From contig NZ_JAUSZK010000001.1 of the NCBI RefSeq assembly GCF_030817495.1, positions 2,583,001 to 2,647,000 of the forward strand: a DNA stretch of 64,000 nt. The letters run 5' to 3'. Below, one piece after another: positions 26,697-35,811 of the stretch. Position numbers and translations under genes: made by a program. Under the pieces are notes generated by a model. That model was not told the DNA's origin and searched no databases. It saw nothing but the letters and a program-made list of their open reading frames with translations. Source of the DNA: Streptomyces sp. V3I7. GTDB lineage: Bacteria > Actinomycetota > Actinomycetes > Streptomycetales > Streptomycetaceae. The stretch's first letter is position 1. Every line of letters begins with the position of its first letter.

Positions 26697-27290
26697 TCAC
26701 GCGCGCGCGAGCGCCGCCCGCCGCCGGTGCCGGGCGACCCGCTCGCGGTTGCCGCACACCTCGCTGGAGCACCAGCGTCTGCGGCGGCCGCGGGAGGTGT
26801 CGAGGTACACGATGGGGCAGTTGTCCCCTTCGCACTCCCGGACGGCGGCGCGTGCCACGGGGTCGGTGAGCAGCTCCACCACGTCCCGGGCGACGACGGC
26901 CAGCAGCTCGTCGCGCCGGGGCGGGTGTTCCAACTCCCTTACGAGGACTCCCTCTTCGCCGCGTACGGCACGCAGGGCCGGCGGGGCCGCGCAGGCGATC
27001 TCGTTGACGTGGGCGAGCGCGAGGTCGTACGGCGGACTCTCGGGGACCGCGCCGCCGCGCACCAACCAGCCCACCTGGTCGCGCAGTTCACGGAAGGCCA
27101 CGAGCCAGGTGACGTCGGCGTGCGCCAGCGGGGTGCCGGGCGGCACGAGCCCGGAGCCGGTGATCCAGGCGCACAACGGGCCTACCGAGTCGAGGCGTTC
27201 GTCGGGATGGGTGGTGGCGAGGAGATCCAGGCAGATCCGCCCGGCGTCGAACCGCAGCTCGTACGGGATCGTGGCCGTACCCGATGCCAT
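26697..27290 (-). CDS. CGNR zinc-finger transcriptional regulator
   Basis: 197 residues from ATG at 27288-27290. The N-terminal ABATE-type domain begins with YELRFDAGRICLDLLATTH. The C-terminal zinc finger reads CEGDNCPIVYLDTSRGRRRRWCSSEVCGNRERV, with four Cys and the CGNR signature. Family members are putative stress regulators whose N-terminal domain is thought to bind a ligand. It lies between sigU and nnaR, on the same strand, and is separated from each by 140-260 bp, so it is probably transcribed alone. Confidence 0.85.
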   Translation of the reverse strand: MASGTATIPYELRFDAGRICLDLLATTHPDERLDSVGPLCAWITGSGLVPPGTPLAHADVTWLVAFRELRDQVGWLVRGGAVPESPPYDLALAHVNEIACAAPPALRAVRGEEGVLVRELEHPPRRDELLAVVARDVVELLTDPVARAAVRECEGDNCPIVYLDTSRGRRRRWCSSEVCGNRERVARHRRRAALARA

Positions 27291-27427
27291 GCGCCTGTCA
27301 CCGCCTAGGGGTCACCCGGACAAGGAACCGCTCCCTCTCTCACAGTGCCTGCCCGCGCACAGGACCGAAACCCCTCGTACCGTCGTGCGAAAACGGTGAA
27401 CACGCCTTTGTTCTCGACGCATTGTGC

Positions 27428-28606
27428 TCATTCGTCCGCGTACTTGGCGTCGGCCGCCGGGTCCATCGCCAGTCGGTACCCCCGCTTGACCACGGTCTGG
27501 ATCAGTTTCGGCTCCCCCAGTGCCGTGCGCAGCCGGGCCATCGCCGTCTCCACGGCGTGCTCGTCACGCCCCGCGCCGGGCAGCGCCCGCAGCAGCTCGG
27601 CCCGCGGGACGACCCACCCCGGCCGCCGGGCGAGTGCCCGCAGCAGCGCCATCCCGGCCGGGGGCACGGGCCTGAGGTCGCCGTCCACCAGCACCGCCTG
27701 CCCGCGGATCTCCACCCGGTGCCCGGCGAGGGGCAACACCCGGGAGCGGGCGGGCAGTTCCCGGCACAGCAGCTGCACCAGCGGCCCGAGCCGGAACCGC
27801 TCCGGCTGTACGGTGCCGACGCCGCGCTCCTGCAACGGCGCCGCGGTGACGGGGCCGACGCACGCGGCCAGCACGTCGTGGCCGAGGGCGGCCAGCAGGT
27901 CGTCGAGCAGTCCGCGTTCCGCGGCGCGGGCGAGGAGGGAGGCGGCGGCGGGCGCGCTGGTGAAGGTGACGGCGTCCAGTCCGCGGGAGAGGGCCGCGTC
28001 CAGGAGCCGGTCCACCGGCCCGATGTCCTGCGGCGGCAGCCACCGGTACACCGGCACCGGCACCACCTCCGCTCCCCCGGCCCGCAGCGCCTCCACGAAT
28101 CCGGGCAGCGGCTCGCCGTGCAGCTGGACGGCGATGCGGCGCCCGTCGACGCCCTCGTCCAGCAGCCGGTCGAGGACCTCGGCCAGGGACTCGCTCGACG
28201 GCGACCACTCCTCGGTGAGCCCGGCCGCGCGCACGGCTCCCTTGACCTTGGGCCCGCGCGCGAGCAGTTCGGCCCGGCCGAGCGCCGCGAGCAGTTGCTC
28301 GCCGAGCCCCCAGCCGTCGGCGGCCTCGATCCAGCCCCGGAAGCCGATGGCGGTGGTGGCGACGACCACGTCCGGCACCTGGTCGATGATGTCCTTGGTG
28401 GCGGTGAGCAGTTCGCTGTCGTCGGCGAGCGGCACGATGCGCAGGGCGGGCGCGTGCAGGACGGTGGCGCCGCGCCGTCGGAGCAGCGCCCCGAGCTCGT
28501 CGGCCCGGCGTGCGGCCGTCACGCCCACGGTGAATCCGGCGAGGGGCGCGTGCTCGTGTTCCGGTCGCTGTCGCTGTTCTTCGTGTGCGTCGTGTGCGTC
28601 GTCCAT
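27428..28606 (-). CDS. nnaR: Uroporphyrinogen-III synthase-like regulator of nitrate/nitrite assimilation
   Basis: 392 residues from ATG at 28604-28606 with GGAGAG upstream. The N-terminal two-thirds is a HemD-like domain (LAGFTVGVTAARRADELGALL, DAVTFTSAPAA). The C-terminus is an OmpR-type winged helix (GMALLRALARRPGWVVPRAELLRALPG, HAVETAMARLRTALGEPKLIQTVVKRGYRL). This fusion matches NnaR, reported in S. coelicolor and mycobacteria to activate nitrate/nitrite genes together with GlnR. It lies 94 bp downstream of narK, which supports that role. A His/Asp/Glu-rich stretch starts the protein. Whether it makes uroporphyrinogen III is doubtful. Confidence 0.87.
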   Translation of the reverse strand: MDDAHDAHEEQRQRPEHEHAPLAGFTVGVTAARRADELGALLRRRGATVLHAPALRIVPLADDSELLTATKDIIDQVPDVVVATTAIGFRGWIEAADGWGLGEQLLAALGRAELLARGPKVKGAVRAAGLTEEWSPSSESLAEVLDRLLDEGVDGRRIAVQLHGEPLPGFVEALRAGGAEVVPVPVYRWLPPQDIGPVDRLLDAALSRGLDAVTFTSAPAAASLLARAAERGLLDDLLAALGHDVLAACVGPVTAAPLQERGVGTVQPERFRLGPLVQLLCRELPARSRVLPLAGHRVEIRGQAVLVDGDLRPVPPAGMALLRALARRPGWVVPRAELLRALPGAGRDEHAVETAMARLRTALGEPKLIQTVVKRGYRLAMDPAADAKYADE

Positions 28607-28678
28607 GACCCGCTCTCCTGGCTGACCCGCGTGCCGGACGAGCCTGTCAACGGCGCGTGACGGGCTCGGTTCGGCGTG

Positions 28679-28694
28679 ATGTCGCCGGTGTTAC
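28679..28694 (-). promoter_or_regulatory. Candidate GlnR half-box pair upstream of nnaR
   Basis: On the minus strand GTAAC-ACCGGC-GACAT resembles the GlnR consensus gTnAc-n6-GaAAc, perfect in the first half and 3 of 5 in the second. It lies ~75 bp upstream of the nnaR start. In S. coelicolor nnaR is a reported GlnR target. Confidence 0.3.
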
Positions 28695-28700
28695 GTCACG

Positions 28701-30059
28701 TCACACCCTGGCATGGCTGAGCTGCGGCTTCGCCTCGGCGGCAGGCGACGCCTCCGCGGCCGGGCGGCGCAGGTAGACGCTCCAGGTGAGGGCGAGGCAG
28801 AGGCCGTAGAAGCCGAGGAAGGCGACGAACGCGCCGGTGCCGGAGCCGTAGGAGAGGAAGGACTGCCGGAAGGCGAGGTTGATCCCCACGCCGCCGAGCG
28901 CGCCGACGGCGCCGATGATCCCCATGGATGCCCCGGAGAGCCGCCGCCCGTAGCTGGCGGCCGCTTCACCGCTGAGGTCCTTGGCGAGGGCCTTGGCCTG
29001 GAAGATCCCCGGGATCATCTTGTACGTCGAGCCGTTGCCGAGCCCGCTGAGCACGAACAGCACGACGAAGACGGCCACGAACAGCGCCGGCGACTTCTGG
29101 GCCGAGGCCGCGATCAGGGCGGCGGTCGCGGCGGCCATGGCGACGAAGGTGCCGAGCGTGATCCGCGCCCCGCCGAAGCGGTCGGCGAGCCGGCCGCCGA
29201 CGGGCCGGACGAGCGAGCCGAGCAGCGGGCCGATGAAGGTGAGGGAGGCGGCCTGGAGCGGCGTACGGCCGAACTGGCCGGTGAGCACCTGTCCGAAGGC
29301 GAAGCTGTATCCGATGAACGACCCGAAGGTGCCGACGTAGAGGACGGCCATGATCCAGGTGTGCGCGTCCCGTACGGCGTCCTTGGCGGCCCCGGTGTCG
29401 TTCCTGAGGGTGGCCAGGTTGTCCATGTACAGCGCGGCGAGGACGGCGGCCACGACGATGAGCGGGATGTAGATCCCGAGCAGCACGCGCGGACCGCCGC
29501 CCGCGCCGATGACCGCGAGGGCGACGAGCTGGATGACGGGCACGCCGACATTGCCGCCGCCGGCGTTGATCCCGAGGGCCCACCCCTTCTGCCGCAGCGG
29601 GAAGAAGGCGTTGATGTTGGTCATGGAGGACGCGAAGTTCCCCCCGCCGATGCCGGCGAGCAGCCCGACGAGGAGGAAGGTGCCGAAGGACGTCCCCGGC
29701 TCCATGACGAGGAACGCGGCGATGGTCGGCACGAGGAGCAGGGCCGCCGAGACGACGGTCCAGTTCCGCCCGCCGAACACGGCGACGGCGAAGGTGTAGG
29801 GCACGCGGACGACGGCCCCGACGAGCGTGACCACCGACGTCAGCAGGAACTTGTCGGCGGGGCCGAGCCCGTACTCCGGCCCCATGAACAGCACCAGCAC
29901 GGACCACACGGTCCACACGGAGAACCCGATGTGCTCGGAGACGACGGAGAGGACCAGATTCCGCCGGGCGACCTTCTTCCCGGTCGCGTTCCAGAAGGCC
30001 TCGTCCTCGGGATCCCAGTGCGCGATCCAACGGCTGCCGGGGCGAGTTGGGGTTGCCAT
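28701..30059 (-). CDS. narK: Nitrate/nitrite transporter, MFS
   Basis: 452 residues from ATG at 30057-30059. It has twelve predicted membrane segments and both nitrate-signature motifs of the NarK/NNP family (GIGGGNFASSMTNINAFFP then GWALGINAGGGNVGVPVIQL; and in the second half LGNGSTYKMIPGIF then GAVGALGGVGINL). It imports nitrate or exports nitrite at the cytoplasmic membrane. No nitrate reductase gene is adjacent. The regulator nnaR follows on the same strand, so the two form a nitrogen-assimilation pair. A possible GlnR site lies upstream. Confidence 0.92.
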   Translation of the reverse strand: MATPTRPGSRWIAHWDPEDEAFWNATGKKVARRNLVLSVVSEHIGFSVWTVWSVLVLFMGPEYGLGPADKFLLTSVVTLVGAVVRVPYTFAVAVFGGRNWTVVSAALLLVPTIAAFLVMEPGTSFGTFLLVGLLAGIGGGNFASSMTNINAFFPLRQKGWALGINAGGGNVGVPVIQLVALAVIGAGGGPRVLLGIYIPLIVVAAVLAALYMDNLATLRNDTGAAKDAVRDAHTWIMAVLYVGTFGSFIGYSFAFGQVLTGQFGRTPLQAASLTFIGPLLGSLVRPVGGRLADRFGGARITLGTFVAMAAATAALIAASAQKSPALFVAVFVVLFVLSGLGNGSTYKMIPGIFQAKALAKDLSGEAAASYGRRLSGASMGIIGAVGALGGVGINLAFRQSFLSYGSGTGAFVAFLGFYGLCLALTWSVYLRRPAAEASPAAEAKPQLSHARV

Positions 30060-30117
30060 GCTGCCTCCACGATGCTGCGGGCTCGGGGGTGAGGAGTCCC
30101 GACGGTAGAAAGGCCGC

Positions 30118-30133
30118 GTTTCCACGCTGTGGC
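30118..30133 (-). promoter_or_regulatory. Candidate GlnR half-box pair upstream of narK
   Basis: On the minus strand GCCAC-AGCGTG-GAAAC fits gTnAc-n6-GaAAc with one mismatch in the first half and a perfect second half, ~60 bp upstream of the narK start. The GlnR assignment is by pattern only. Confidence 0.35.
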
Positions 30134-30238
30134 TGGGCGTGACCGGAAGGGAACGTTGCTCTCACCCTCGGGGGCGGGCAGGTGAGAGGTCGACCGGATA
30201 CGCTGCCCGCTCGCTGAACGGCGACAAGGGGAGGGATC

Positions 30239-31441
30239 ATGCGCGGAGTCGGGGAGATCGGGCGCAGGGGCATGGTGGCCGTCGCCGTGCTGGCCGGTGT
30301 GCTCGCGGCTGCGGGGTGCGGCGCGCAGAACCCGCCGAAGGAACAGGGCCCGTCGAAGTCCCGTGCGGGCGGCCTGCGTTGGGAGTTCGCGCACATCGCG
30401 GACTTCAGCGGAGAGCTCACCGACGTCGCCGCCCTGGCCGAGGAGGACATCTGGGCGACCGGGGTCGAGCACAACGGCGGGGCCGCCGTCCGCCTGCTCC
30501 ACTTCGACGGCGAACGGTGGCGGCCTGAACCCCTCCCCGAGGCGCTCGGTGCCACCGCCTACCCGCCCCTGCTCGAAGAGGTCGGCGACGAAGACGTGTG
30601 GATGCGTCCGCGCACCCTTCCCGAGGGAACCCGCACGGTCCCCTGGCTGAGGTGGGACGGCACCCACTGGTCCCCGGTGCCGAACCCACCGCCGGACCGT
30701 TCCGGATATCTCAAGGCCGCGGCCCCGGACGACATCTGGGCCCTCGCCGACGAGCGGACCGCGCACCACTGGGACGGCACGCGCTGGACCACGACCCGGC
30801 TGCCCTCCCCCGCGGTCGACCTCGCGGTGGTGGGGCCGGACGACGCCTGGGCGGTCGGCAGCCGCTCGACGGGACCGGGCACCGAACTGGGATACGGCGA
30901 GCGGTACAGCCAACCTCTGTCGATGCACTGGGACGGCGTGTCGTGGAAGGCGGTCGAGACACCGCAGGTCCACTTCGAGAAGCCCTACCCGCCGGAGCCC
31001 GGCGCCGGACTCAGCCGGGTCGTCGCGCTCGCCGGCGGTGAGGTGCGCGCGTACGGCTCCAACGGCTTCAACCACGGCGAGGTCGAGGACGAACCCGAGG
31101 ACCAGCCCATCCGGCTGCGCTGGGACGGCTCGCGGTGGGTCGAGCAGCGGCCCGCGCCGGGCCAGTGCGCCCAGAGGATCCCGATCGGTCAGGACACCGG
31201 GGGCCTGTTCCTCGACGGCAACTGGTACCTGACCGACGACGGCCGGTGCGTGAAGATCAAGCGCCGTCGCCTGCCCCTGTCGACCGGCGCCCGCAAGGAG
31301 TCGAACCAGTCACTGTGGCTGACGGAGATCCACCGGATACCCGGCACCGACGAGTGGCTGGGCGCGGGACACGTCCAGGTGAACCAGTCCGGCGACCCCT
31401 TCAGCGCCCCGGTCGTCGTACGCCTGAAGCGGGGCGGCTGA
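30239..31441 (+). CDS. Secreted lipoprotein with beta-propeller-like repeats
   Basis: 400 residues from ATG at 30239. The signal peptide ends in a lipobox (VLAAAGCGAQ), so Cys28 is lipidated and the protein sits on the outer face of the membrane. The body has repeated units of the form WDGTHWSPVP, HHWDGTRWTTT, MHWDGVSWKAVE and RWDGSRWVEQ, each after a (D/E)DxWA turn. That pattern suggests a sialidase- or Kelch-like propeller. Its function is unknown. It is divergent from narK, and its last 41 bp overlap the 3' end of the acyltransferase gene on the other strand. Confidence 0.78.
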   Translation: MRGVGEIGRRGMVAVAVLAGVLAAAGCGAQNPPKEQGPSKSRAGGLRWEFAHIADFSGELTDVAALAEEDIWATGVEHNGGAAVRLLHFDGERWRPEPLPEALGATAYPPLLEEVGDEDVWMRPRTLPEGTRTVPWLRWDGTHWSPVPNPPPDRSGYLKAAAPDDIWALADERTAHHWDGTRWTTTRLPSPAVDLAVVGPDDAWAVGSRSTGPGTELGYGERYSQPLSMHWDGVSWKAVETPQVHFEKPYPPEPGAGLSRVVALAGGEVRAYGSNGFNHGEVEDEPEDQPIRLRWDGSRWVEQRPAPGQCAQRIPIGQDTGGLFLDGNWYLTDDGRCVKIKRRRLPLSTGARKESNQSLWLTEIHRIPGTDEWLGAGHVQVNQSGDPFSAPVVVRLKRGG

Positions 31442-32615
31442 CCTCCGGTCCCGTCCTGTCCGGCCACAGCCTCGGCCTGCGCAGGGCGGCGAGGTCCTCG
31501 ATCCAGCCGAACGCCACCACCGCCAGTGCGATCAGCGGCCACACGACCACGAACATCCACAGGTTGTCCGTGGCGTCGAGGGCCGCGACCGCGCCGTCGC
31601 TCTGGAGGAACGGGAGGTCGTACGCCTGGTCGACGACCAGGACCGCCGCCGCGATCAGGAGGTTGTGCCACAGGTAGATCGTCACCGCGCGGTTGTTGGA
31701 CAGAGTCACCAGCTTGTCGCAACGGGCCAGTCGGCCCGGGAGTCGCTGCCATGACGGGGAGCACTGGAGGAGGATCACCACGAAGCCGAGGGACCAGGTG
31801 GCCTGGGCGAGCGGGATGTCGTTGAGGTCCCAGCCCTCGGGGCCGAGGTGGCCCGAGGCCCACCACAGGCCGAAGGCCATCACCAGCGTCGACAGCGAGA
31901 CCGCCAGATAGCGGGGGACGCCGGCGAGCAGGCCCTCGTGGTGGGCGAAGCCCAGGACCCAGCAACCGCCGTACACCGCGAAGTCGGTCACCGCGTTGCC
32001 GGTCTCGCCGGGGATCGTGACCAGCCCCGTGCCGACGATCGCGGTCAGGCCGAGGGGGGCCAGCAGGGTCGGCCATGGGGCTCGGCGGAACGCCCGGAGC
32101 AGCAGGGGCGAGGCGAGCACGAACCACAGGTAGGCGCGCAGGTACCACAGCGGGCCCGCGGCCTGTTCGGCCCACGAGGACTCCAGCAGGCCCGACTCCG
32201 AGCCGATGTGCCAGGGGAACGGGGGCGCGCCGACCGGGACGACGTAGTCGATCAGGTCCAGTACGCCCCACAGCCCCCCGTTGTCCGGGTCCTTCGCCGG
32301 GTTCCAGCCGCCCGCGAACAGCATCGTCAGCACCACCGCGCCGAACGCCCACAGGGGCGGCAGCAGTCGGCGGATCCTGCCCCTGATCACGCTCAGCGCG
32401 GGGCGGCCGAGCGAGCGCGCCATGAGGGAGCCCGCGAGCGCGAACATCACGCCCATGGACGGGAACAGCACGCTCAGCCAGGCCCAGCCGAAGAGGTGGT
32501 ACACCACCACGCGGACCAGGGCGATCGAGCGGAGGAGGTCAAAGTAGCGGTCGCGGCCCGCCGGTTGACCAGCAGGGCCCTGCGACCTCTGCGGGGAGAC
32601 AGCCTGGGTGGTCAT
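31401..32615 (-). CDS. Membrane acyltransferase, OafA/acyltransferase-3 family
   Basis: 404 residues from ATG at 32613-32615, overlapping the matB stop in ATGA. About ten membrane segments are seen. The family start RYFDLLRSIALVRVVVYHLFGWAWLS includes the conserved Arg and the catalytic-type His, and PSMGVMFALAGSLMARSL follows. Such proteins acylate surface sugars. Translational coupling to matB suggests it modifies the polymer made by that operon, as IcaC-type proteins do for PNAG. Its 3' end overlaps the converging lipoprotein gene by 41 bp. Confidence 0.82.
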   Translation of the reverse strand: MTTQAVSPQRSQGPAGQPAGRDRYFDLLRSIALVRVVVYHLFGWAWLSVLFPSMGVMFALAGSLMARSLGRPALSVIRGRIRRLLPPLWAFGAVVLTMLFAGGWNPAKDPDNGGLWGVLDLIDYVVPVGAPPFPWHIGSESGLLESSWAEQAAGPLWYLRAYLWFVLASPLLLRAFRRAPWPTLLAPLGLTAIVGTGLVTIPGETGNAVTDFAVYGGCWVLGFAHHEGLLAGVPRYLAVSLSTLVMAFGLWWASGHLGPEGWDLNDIPLAQATWSLGFVVILLQCSPSWQRLPGRLARCDKLVTLSNNRAVTIYLWHNLLIAAAVLVVDQAYDLPFLQSDGAVAALDATDNLWMFVVVWPLIALAVVAFGWIEDLAALRRPRLWPDRTGPEVSRPASGVRRPGR

Positions 32616-34813
32616 GCCACGGGACTCCGATCACTACTGTCACGCGTCACCCGGCGTGGTGTCCGGCCGCCGCCCGGCGCCTCCACGACCCCGGTGCGGC
32701 GCAGCTTCTGCCAGCGCAGCCGGCCGCCGGTGAGGGCCGTGATCCAGGACTGGAGCAGGACGACGTACATGAGCTGGCGGTAGAGGATCTGCTGGAGCGG
32801 CAGCGAGACGAGGTGGGTCATCCGCTCCCGGTCGAGCCGGAAGGCGTACGCCGCGCACACCGCCTGGACCGTCAGGACGCCGAGCCAGGCGACGATCGTC
32901 TTCTGCGTGGGGCCGAACACGACCCCGTAGAGAAGGAACATGTCGATGAGCGGGGCCAGGAGCGGGGCCAGCACCATGAACAGGGAGACCAGCGGGAGGC
33001 CGACCCGGCCGAAGCGGCCCGAGGGGCCGCGCTCCACCAGGGCGCGCCGGTGCTTCCAGATCGCCTGCATCGTGCCGTACGACCACCGGTAGCGCTGGGA
33101 CCACAGCTGCCGGACCGACTCGGGCGCCTCCGTCCAGGCCCGCGCCTTCTCGGCGTAGACCACGCGCCAGCCGTCGCGGTGCAGGGCCATCGTGACGTCG
33201 GTGTCCTCGGCGAGGGTGTCGTCGCTCATGCCGCCGACCCGCTCCAGGGCCGAGCGGCGGAAGGCGCCGACGGCTCCGGGGATGGTCGGCATGCAGCGCA
33301 GGATGTCGTACATCCGGCGGTCGAGGTTGAAGCCCATCACGTACTCGATGTGCTGCCAGGCGCCGATCAGTGAATCCCGGTTGCCCACCTTGGCGTTGCC
33401 GGCGACCGCGCCCACGCGCGGGTCGCCGAAGGGCTGTACCAGCTCGCGGACGGTGGCCGGTTCGAAGACCGTGTCGCCGTCCATCATCACGATCAGGTCG
33501 TGACGGGCGTTCGCCAGGCCGCGGTTGAGCGCCGCGGGCTTGCCCGCGTTGAGCTGGCGCACCACCCGTACGTCGGGCAGGTCCAGCGCCTCCACGATCC
33601 GCGCGGTGCCGTCCGAGGAGCCGTCGTCGACGACGACGATCTCGACCGGGTGCTCGCTGGCCATGAGTGAACGGACCGTGTTCTCGATGCACTTGGCCTC
33701 GTTGTACGCCGGCACGAGCACCGACACCGGTTCGGTAACCGGCGCTCCCCAGCGGAACCCGGCGCGGCGCACCCGGCGCGCGTGGAGGCCGGACAGCAGC
33801 AGCATCAGCGCGAAGCGGGAGATGACGAGGACGCCGATCACCGCGAGGCCGACCACCAGGACGCCGGTGATGTCCTGCGCGGCCTGGACCAGGAGGATCC
33901 ATGCCCTGCCCTGCCACAGGTCGGCGCCGGTGACGGGGGTGTGCGCGCTGGGCGCGTCCAGCGCCTCGGTGACGTTGACGAACCGGTAGCCCTGCCGCTG
34001 GAGCGTGGGCAGGAACGTGTCGAGGGCCTCGACGGTCTGGTGGCGGTCGCCGCCGGAGTCGTGCATCAGGACGATCGCGCCCTTGCCGCCGTGCGGCGTG
34101 GCACGGCGGATGATCTCGGCGACACCGGGCCTGCGCCAGTCCTCGCTGTCGGTGTCGTTGACGACGGTGATGTAGCCGCGGCTGCCGATGTACCGGGTCA
34201 CCGGCCAGGAGGCGTTGTCCATGGCGTCGGCGAAGGAGGAGTACGGCGGCCGGAAGAGCGAGGTGCGGATGCCCGCGGCGCCCGTGATCGCGAGCTGGGT
34301 CCGGGACAGCTCCTGGTCGATACGCTCCCTGGACTGGTAGGAGAGATCGGGGTGGTTGAAGGTGTGCAGCCCCACCTCGTGGCCCTCGGCCACCATGCGC
34401 CGGACGAGGTCCGGGTAGCGGGAGGCCATGGTGCCGGTGACGAAGAAGACGGCGTGCGCGTGGTGCTTCTTCAGTACGTCCAGGACCTTCGGAGTCCAGA
34501 CCGGGTCGGGGCCGTCGTCGAAGGTGAGGACGAGGCGGTGGCGGGGCACGCGCAGGCTGTCCGTCCGGCCGCCGCGGGTGTCGATGACCGGGCCGCCGTC
34601 GAGGATCTTCTCCGGCACCTGGTCGGTGGCGGCCTCGGGCCGGACGCGGTGGTCGGCGAGGATCTCGCTGTGGACGTAGCCGCGCAGCATCAGCATGGCC
34701 ATCAGGGCGGCGAGGATCAGTACGGGCAGCAGCAGGCGCATGGGCAGACGGCGGCGCCGGGAGCCGTCCCGGGGACCGGTCGTGCTTCGGGGACGGCGGG
34801 TGCGGGATGCCAT
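32612..34813 (-). CDS. matB: Bifunctional polysaccharide deacetylase / processive GT2 glycosyltransferase
   Basis: 733 residues from ATG at 34811-34813. A membrane segment near residues 25-45 is followed by a NodB-type deacetylase domain (LTFDDGPDPVWTP, HTFNHPDLSYQS, RPPYSSF, VLMHDSGGDRHQT). After a second membrane segment comes a family 2 glycosyltransferase (VSVLVPAYNEAKCIENTV, VDDGSSDGTARIV, VMMDGDTVF, EDTDVTMALHRDGW, SQRYRWSYGTMQAIW) and C-terminal membrane helices. The QxxRW-type motif marks a processive enzyme. In S. lividans and S. coelicolor matAB makes a PNAG-like extracellular glycan that causes hyphal aggregation. It is coupled to matA (TGATG) and to the acyltransferase (ATGA). Confidence 0.88.
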   Translation of the reverse strand: MASRTRRPRSTTGPRDGSRRRRLPMRLLLPVLILAALMAMLMLRGYVHSEILADHRVRPEAATDQVPEKILDGGPVIDTRGGRTDSLRVPRHRLVLTFDDGPDPVWTPKVLDVLKKHHAHAVFFVTGTMASRYPDLVRRMVAEGHEVGLHTFNHPDLSYQSRERIDQELSRTQLAITGAAGIRTSLFRPPYSSFADAMDNASWPVTRYIGSRGYITVVNDTDSEDWRRPGVAEIIRRATPHGGKGAIVLMHDSGGDRHQTVEALDTFLPTLQRQGYRFVNVTEALDAPSAHTPVTGADLWQGRAWILLVQAAQDITGVLVVGLAVIGVLVISRFALMLLLSGLHARRVRRAGFRWGAPVTEPVSVLVPAYNEAKCIENTVRSLMASEHPVEIVVVDDGSSDGTARIVEALDLPDVRVVRQLNAGKPAALNRGLANARHDLIVMMDGDTVFEPATVRELVQPFGDPRVGAVAGNAKVGNRDSLIGAWQHIEYVMGFNLDRRMYDILRCMPTIPGAVGAFRRSALERVGGMSDDTLAEDTDVTMALHRDGWRVVYAEKARAWTEAPESVRQLWSQRYRWSYGTMQAIWKHRRALVERGPSGRFGRVGLPLVSLFMVLAPLLAPLIDMFLLYGVVFGPTQKTIVAWLGVLTVQAVCAAYAFRLDRERMTHLVSLPLQQILYRQLMYVVLLQSWITALTGGRLRWQKLRRTGVVEAPGGGRTPRRVTRDSSDRSPVA

Positions 34814-35811
34814 CAGAGGGTGGGCTCCCGCGGCAGGCCGGTGGACGCCTTGCCGTGCCGCTCGGCGGCGACGGGCCGCCGCGAGGCCGCGCTGCCGGCG
34901 ACCGGATCGCCGCCGGGTCCCGCGCTGCCGCCGGCCGGGGGTGCCGAGGGGGTGCCGGGACTCTCCGCCGGCCGGCTCGGGCCGGCCGAGGTCTGCGAAG
35001 GCGTGGGGGCGGTCGAGGGCTGGGTGCCCTGGGAGGGGCCGCCGCTCGCGCCCGAGCCGGACGTCGGCTTCGCCGTCGCCGCGGGCAGCTTGACGTCGGT
35101 GGTGGAGCCCGGCTTTCCGGGGCGCGGGCGGGCGGCGGGCGCGGTACTGCCCACCCCCTGCGACGGCGTCGTACCGTCGCTCGCGGCCGGGCCGGTCCCG
35201 GACGGCGCGCCGTCCTCGCCGCGTGGCGCGTCGGACTCGGCGGGCAGCGGTGAGATGTCCACCTGGCCGGCCGGTTTGCCCTCGCGCTGGCCCGGCATGG
35301 GCAGCCACGGCGCGTCCGAGCTGCCGGACAGCAGCGTGACGACGATGACGGCGCCGTAGGCCGCGCACGCGAGCCCCACGGCGGTGCCGATCCGGCGGAA
35401 CGTACGGCTGCGCCGCCCCGACTCGTCGACGAACACCGGGCTGTCGGAGCCGTCCTGACCGCCGCCCCCGGGCGCCGGACGCGGGCCGCCCCCGAACCGG
35501 ACGGCATCGAGCTGGACCGTCACCTCGTGCGGGTCGTGGGCCGGGGCGGCGACGGCCCCGCCGGACTCGCCCCAGGGATCCCGCAGGGACCCGGGCCGCG
35601 CGGCCCGACCCGCCCCGAACTTCGCCGTCGAGGCCTTGGCGGGCGGTACGGCGGTCTCGTCCGTCTCGGGCGCCGGCCGGGTCTCCATGACGGTCGCCGT
35701 CGCTCCGGTCTGCGGAAAGGTCTGGGTCTCTCCCCCTGCCGCCGGTAGGTTCCCGGTCGCCGTCGCGGCTTCGGGCCAGGTCGGACGGGCGTCTTCTCGC
35801 CACTGTTTCAC
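34813..35811 (-). CDS. matA: MatA-like single-pass membrane protein
   Basis: 332 residues from GTG at 35809-35811, preceded by GGGGGGA; longer frames upstream lack family character. A cytoplasmic N-terminal half (about residues 1-135) is followed by one membrane segment (TAVGLACAAYGAVIVVTLLS). The extracytoplasmic tail of ~165 residues is rich in Pro, Ser, Thr and Gly and looks disordered. No enzyme motif is visible. The name rests on its position directly before and coupled to matB. It may support or regulate export of the glycan. Confidence 0.65.
   Translation of the reverse strand: MKQWREDARPTWPEAATATGNLPAAGGETQTFPQTGATATVMETRPAPETDETAVPPAKASTAKFGAGRAARPGSLRDPWGESGGAVAAPAHDPHEVTVQLDAVRFGGGPRPAPGGGGQDGSDSPVFVDESGRRSRTFRRIGTAVGLACAAYGAVIVVTLLSGSSDAPWLPMPGQREGKPAGQVDISPLPAESDAPRGEDGAPSGTGPAASDGTTPSQGVGSTAPAARPRPGKPGSTTDVKLPAATAKPTSGSGASGGPSQGTQPSTAPTPSQTSAGPSRPAESPGTPSAPPAGGSAGPGGDPVAGSAASRRPVAAERHGKASTGLPREPTL

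Noticed and set aside
27428..28606. Haem-biosynthesis uroporphyrinogen-III synthase
   Set aside because: The fused winged-helix domain and the position after narK fit the regulator NnaR better. No other hem gene is adjacent.
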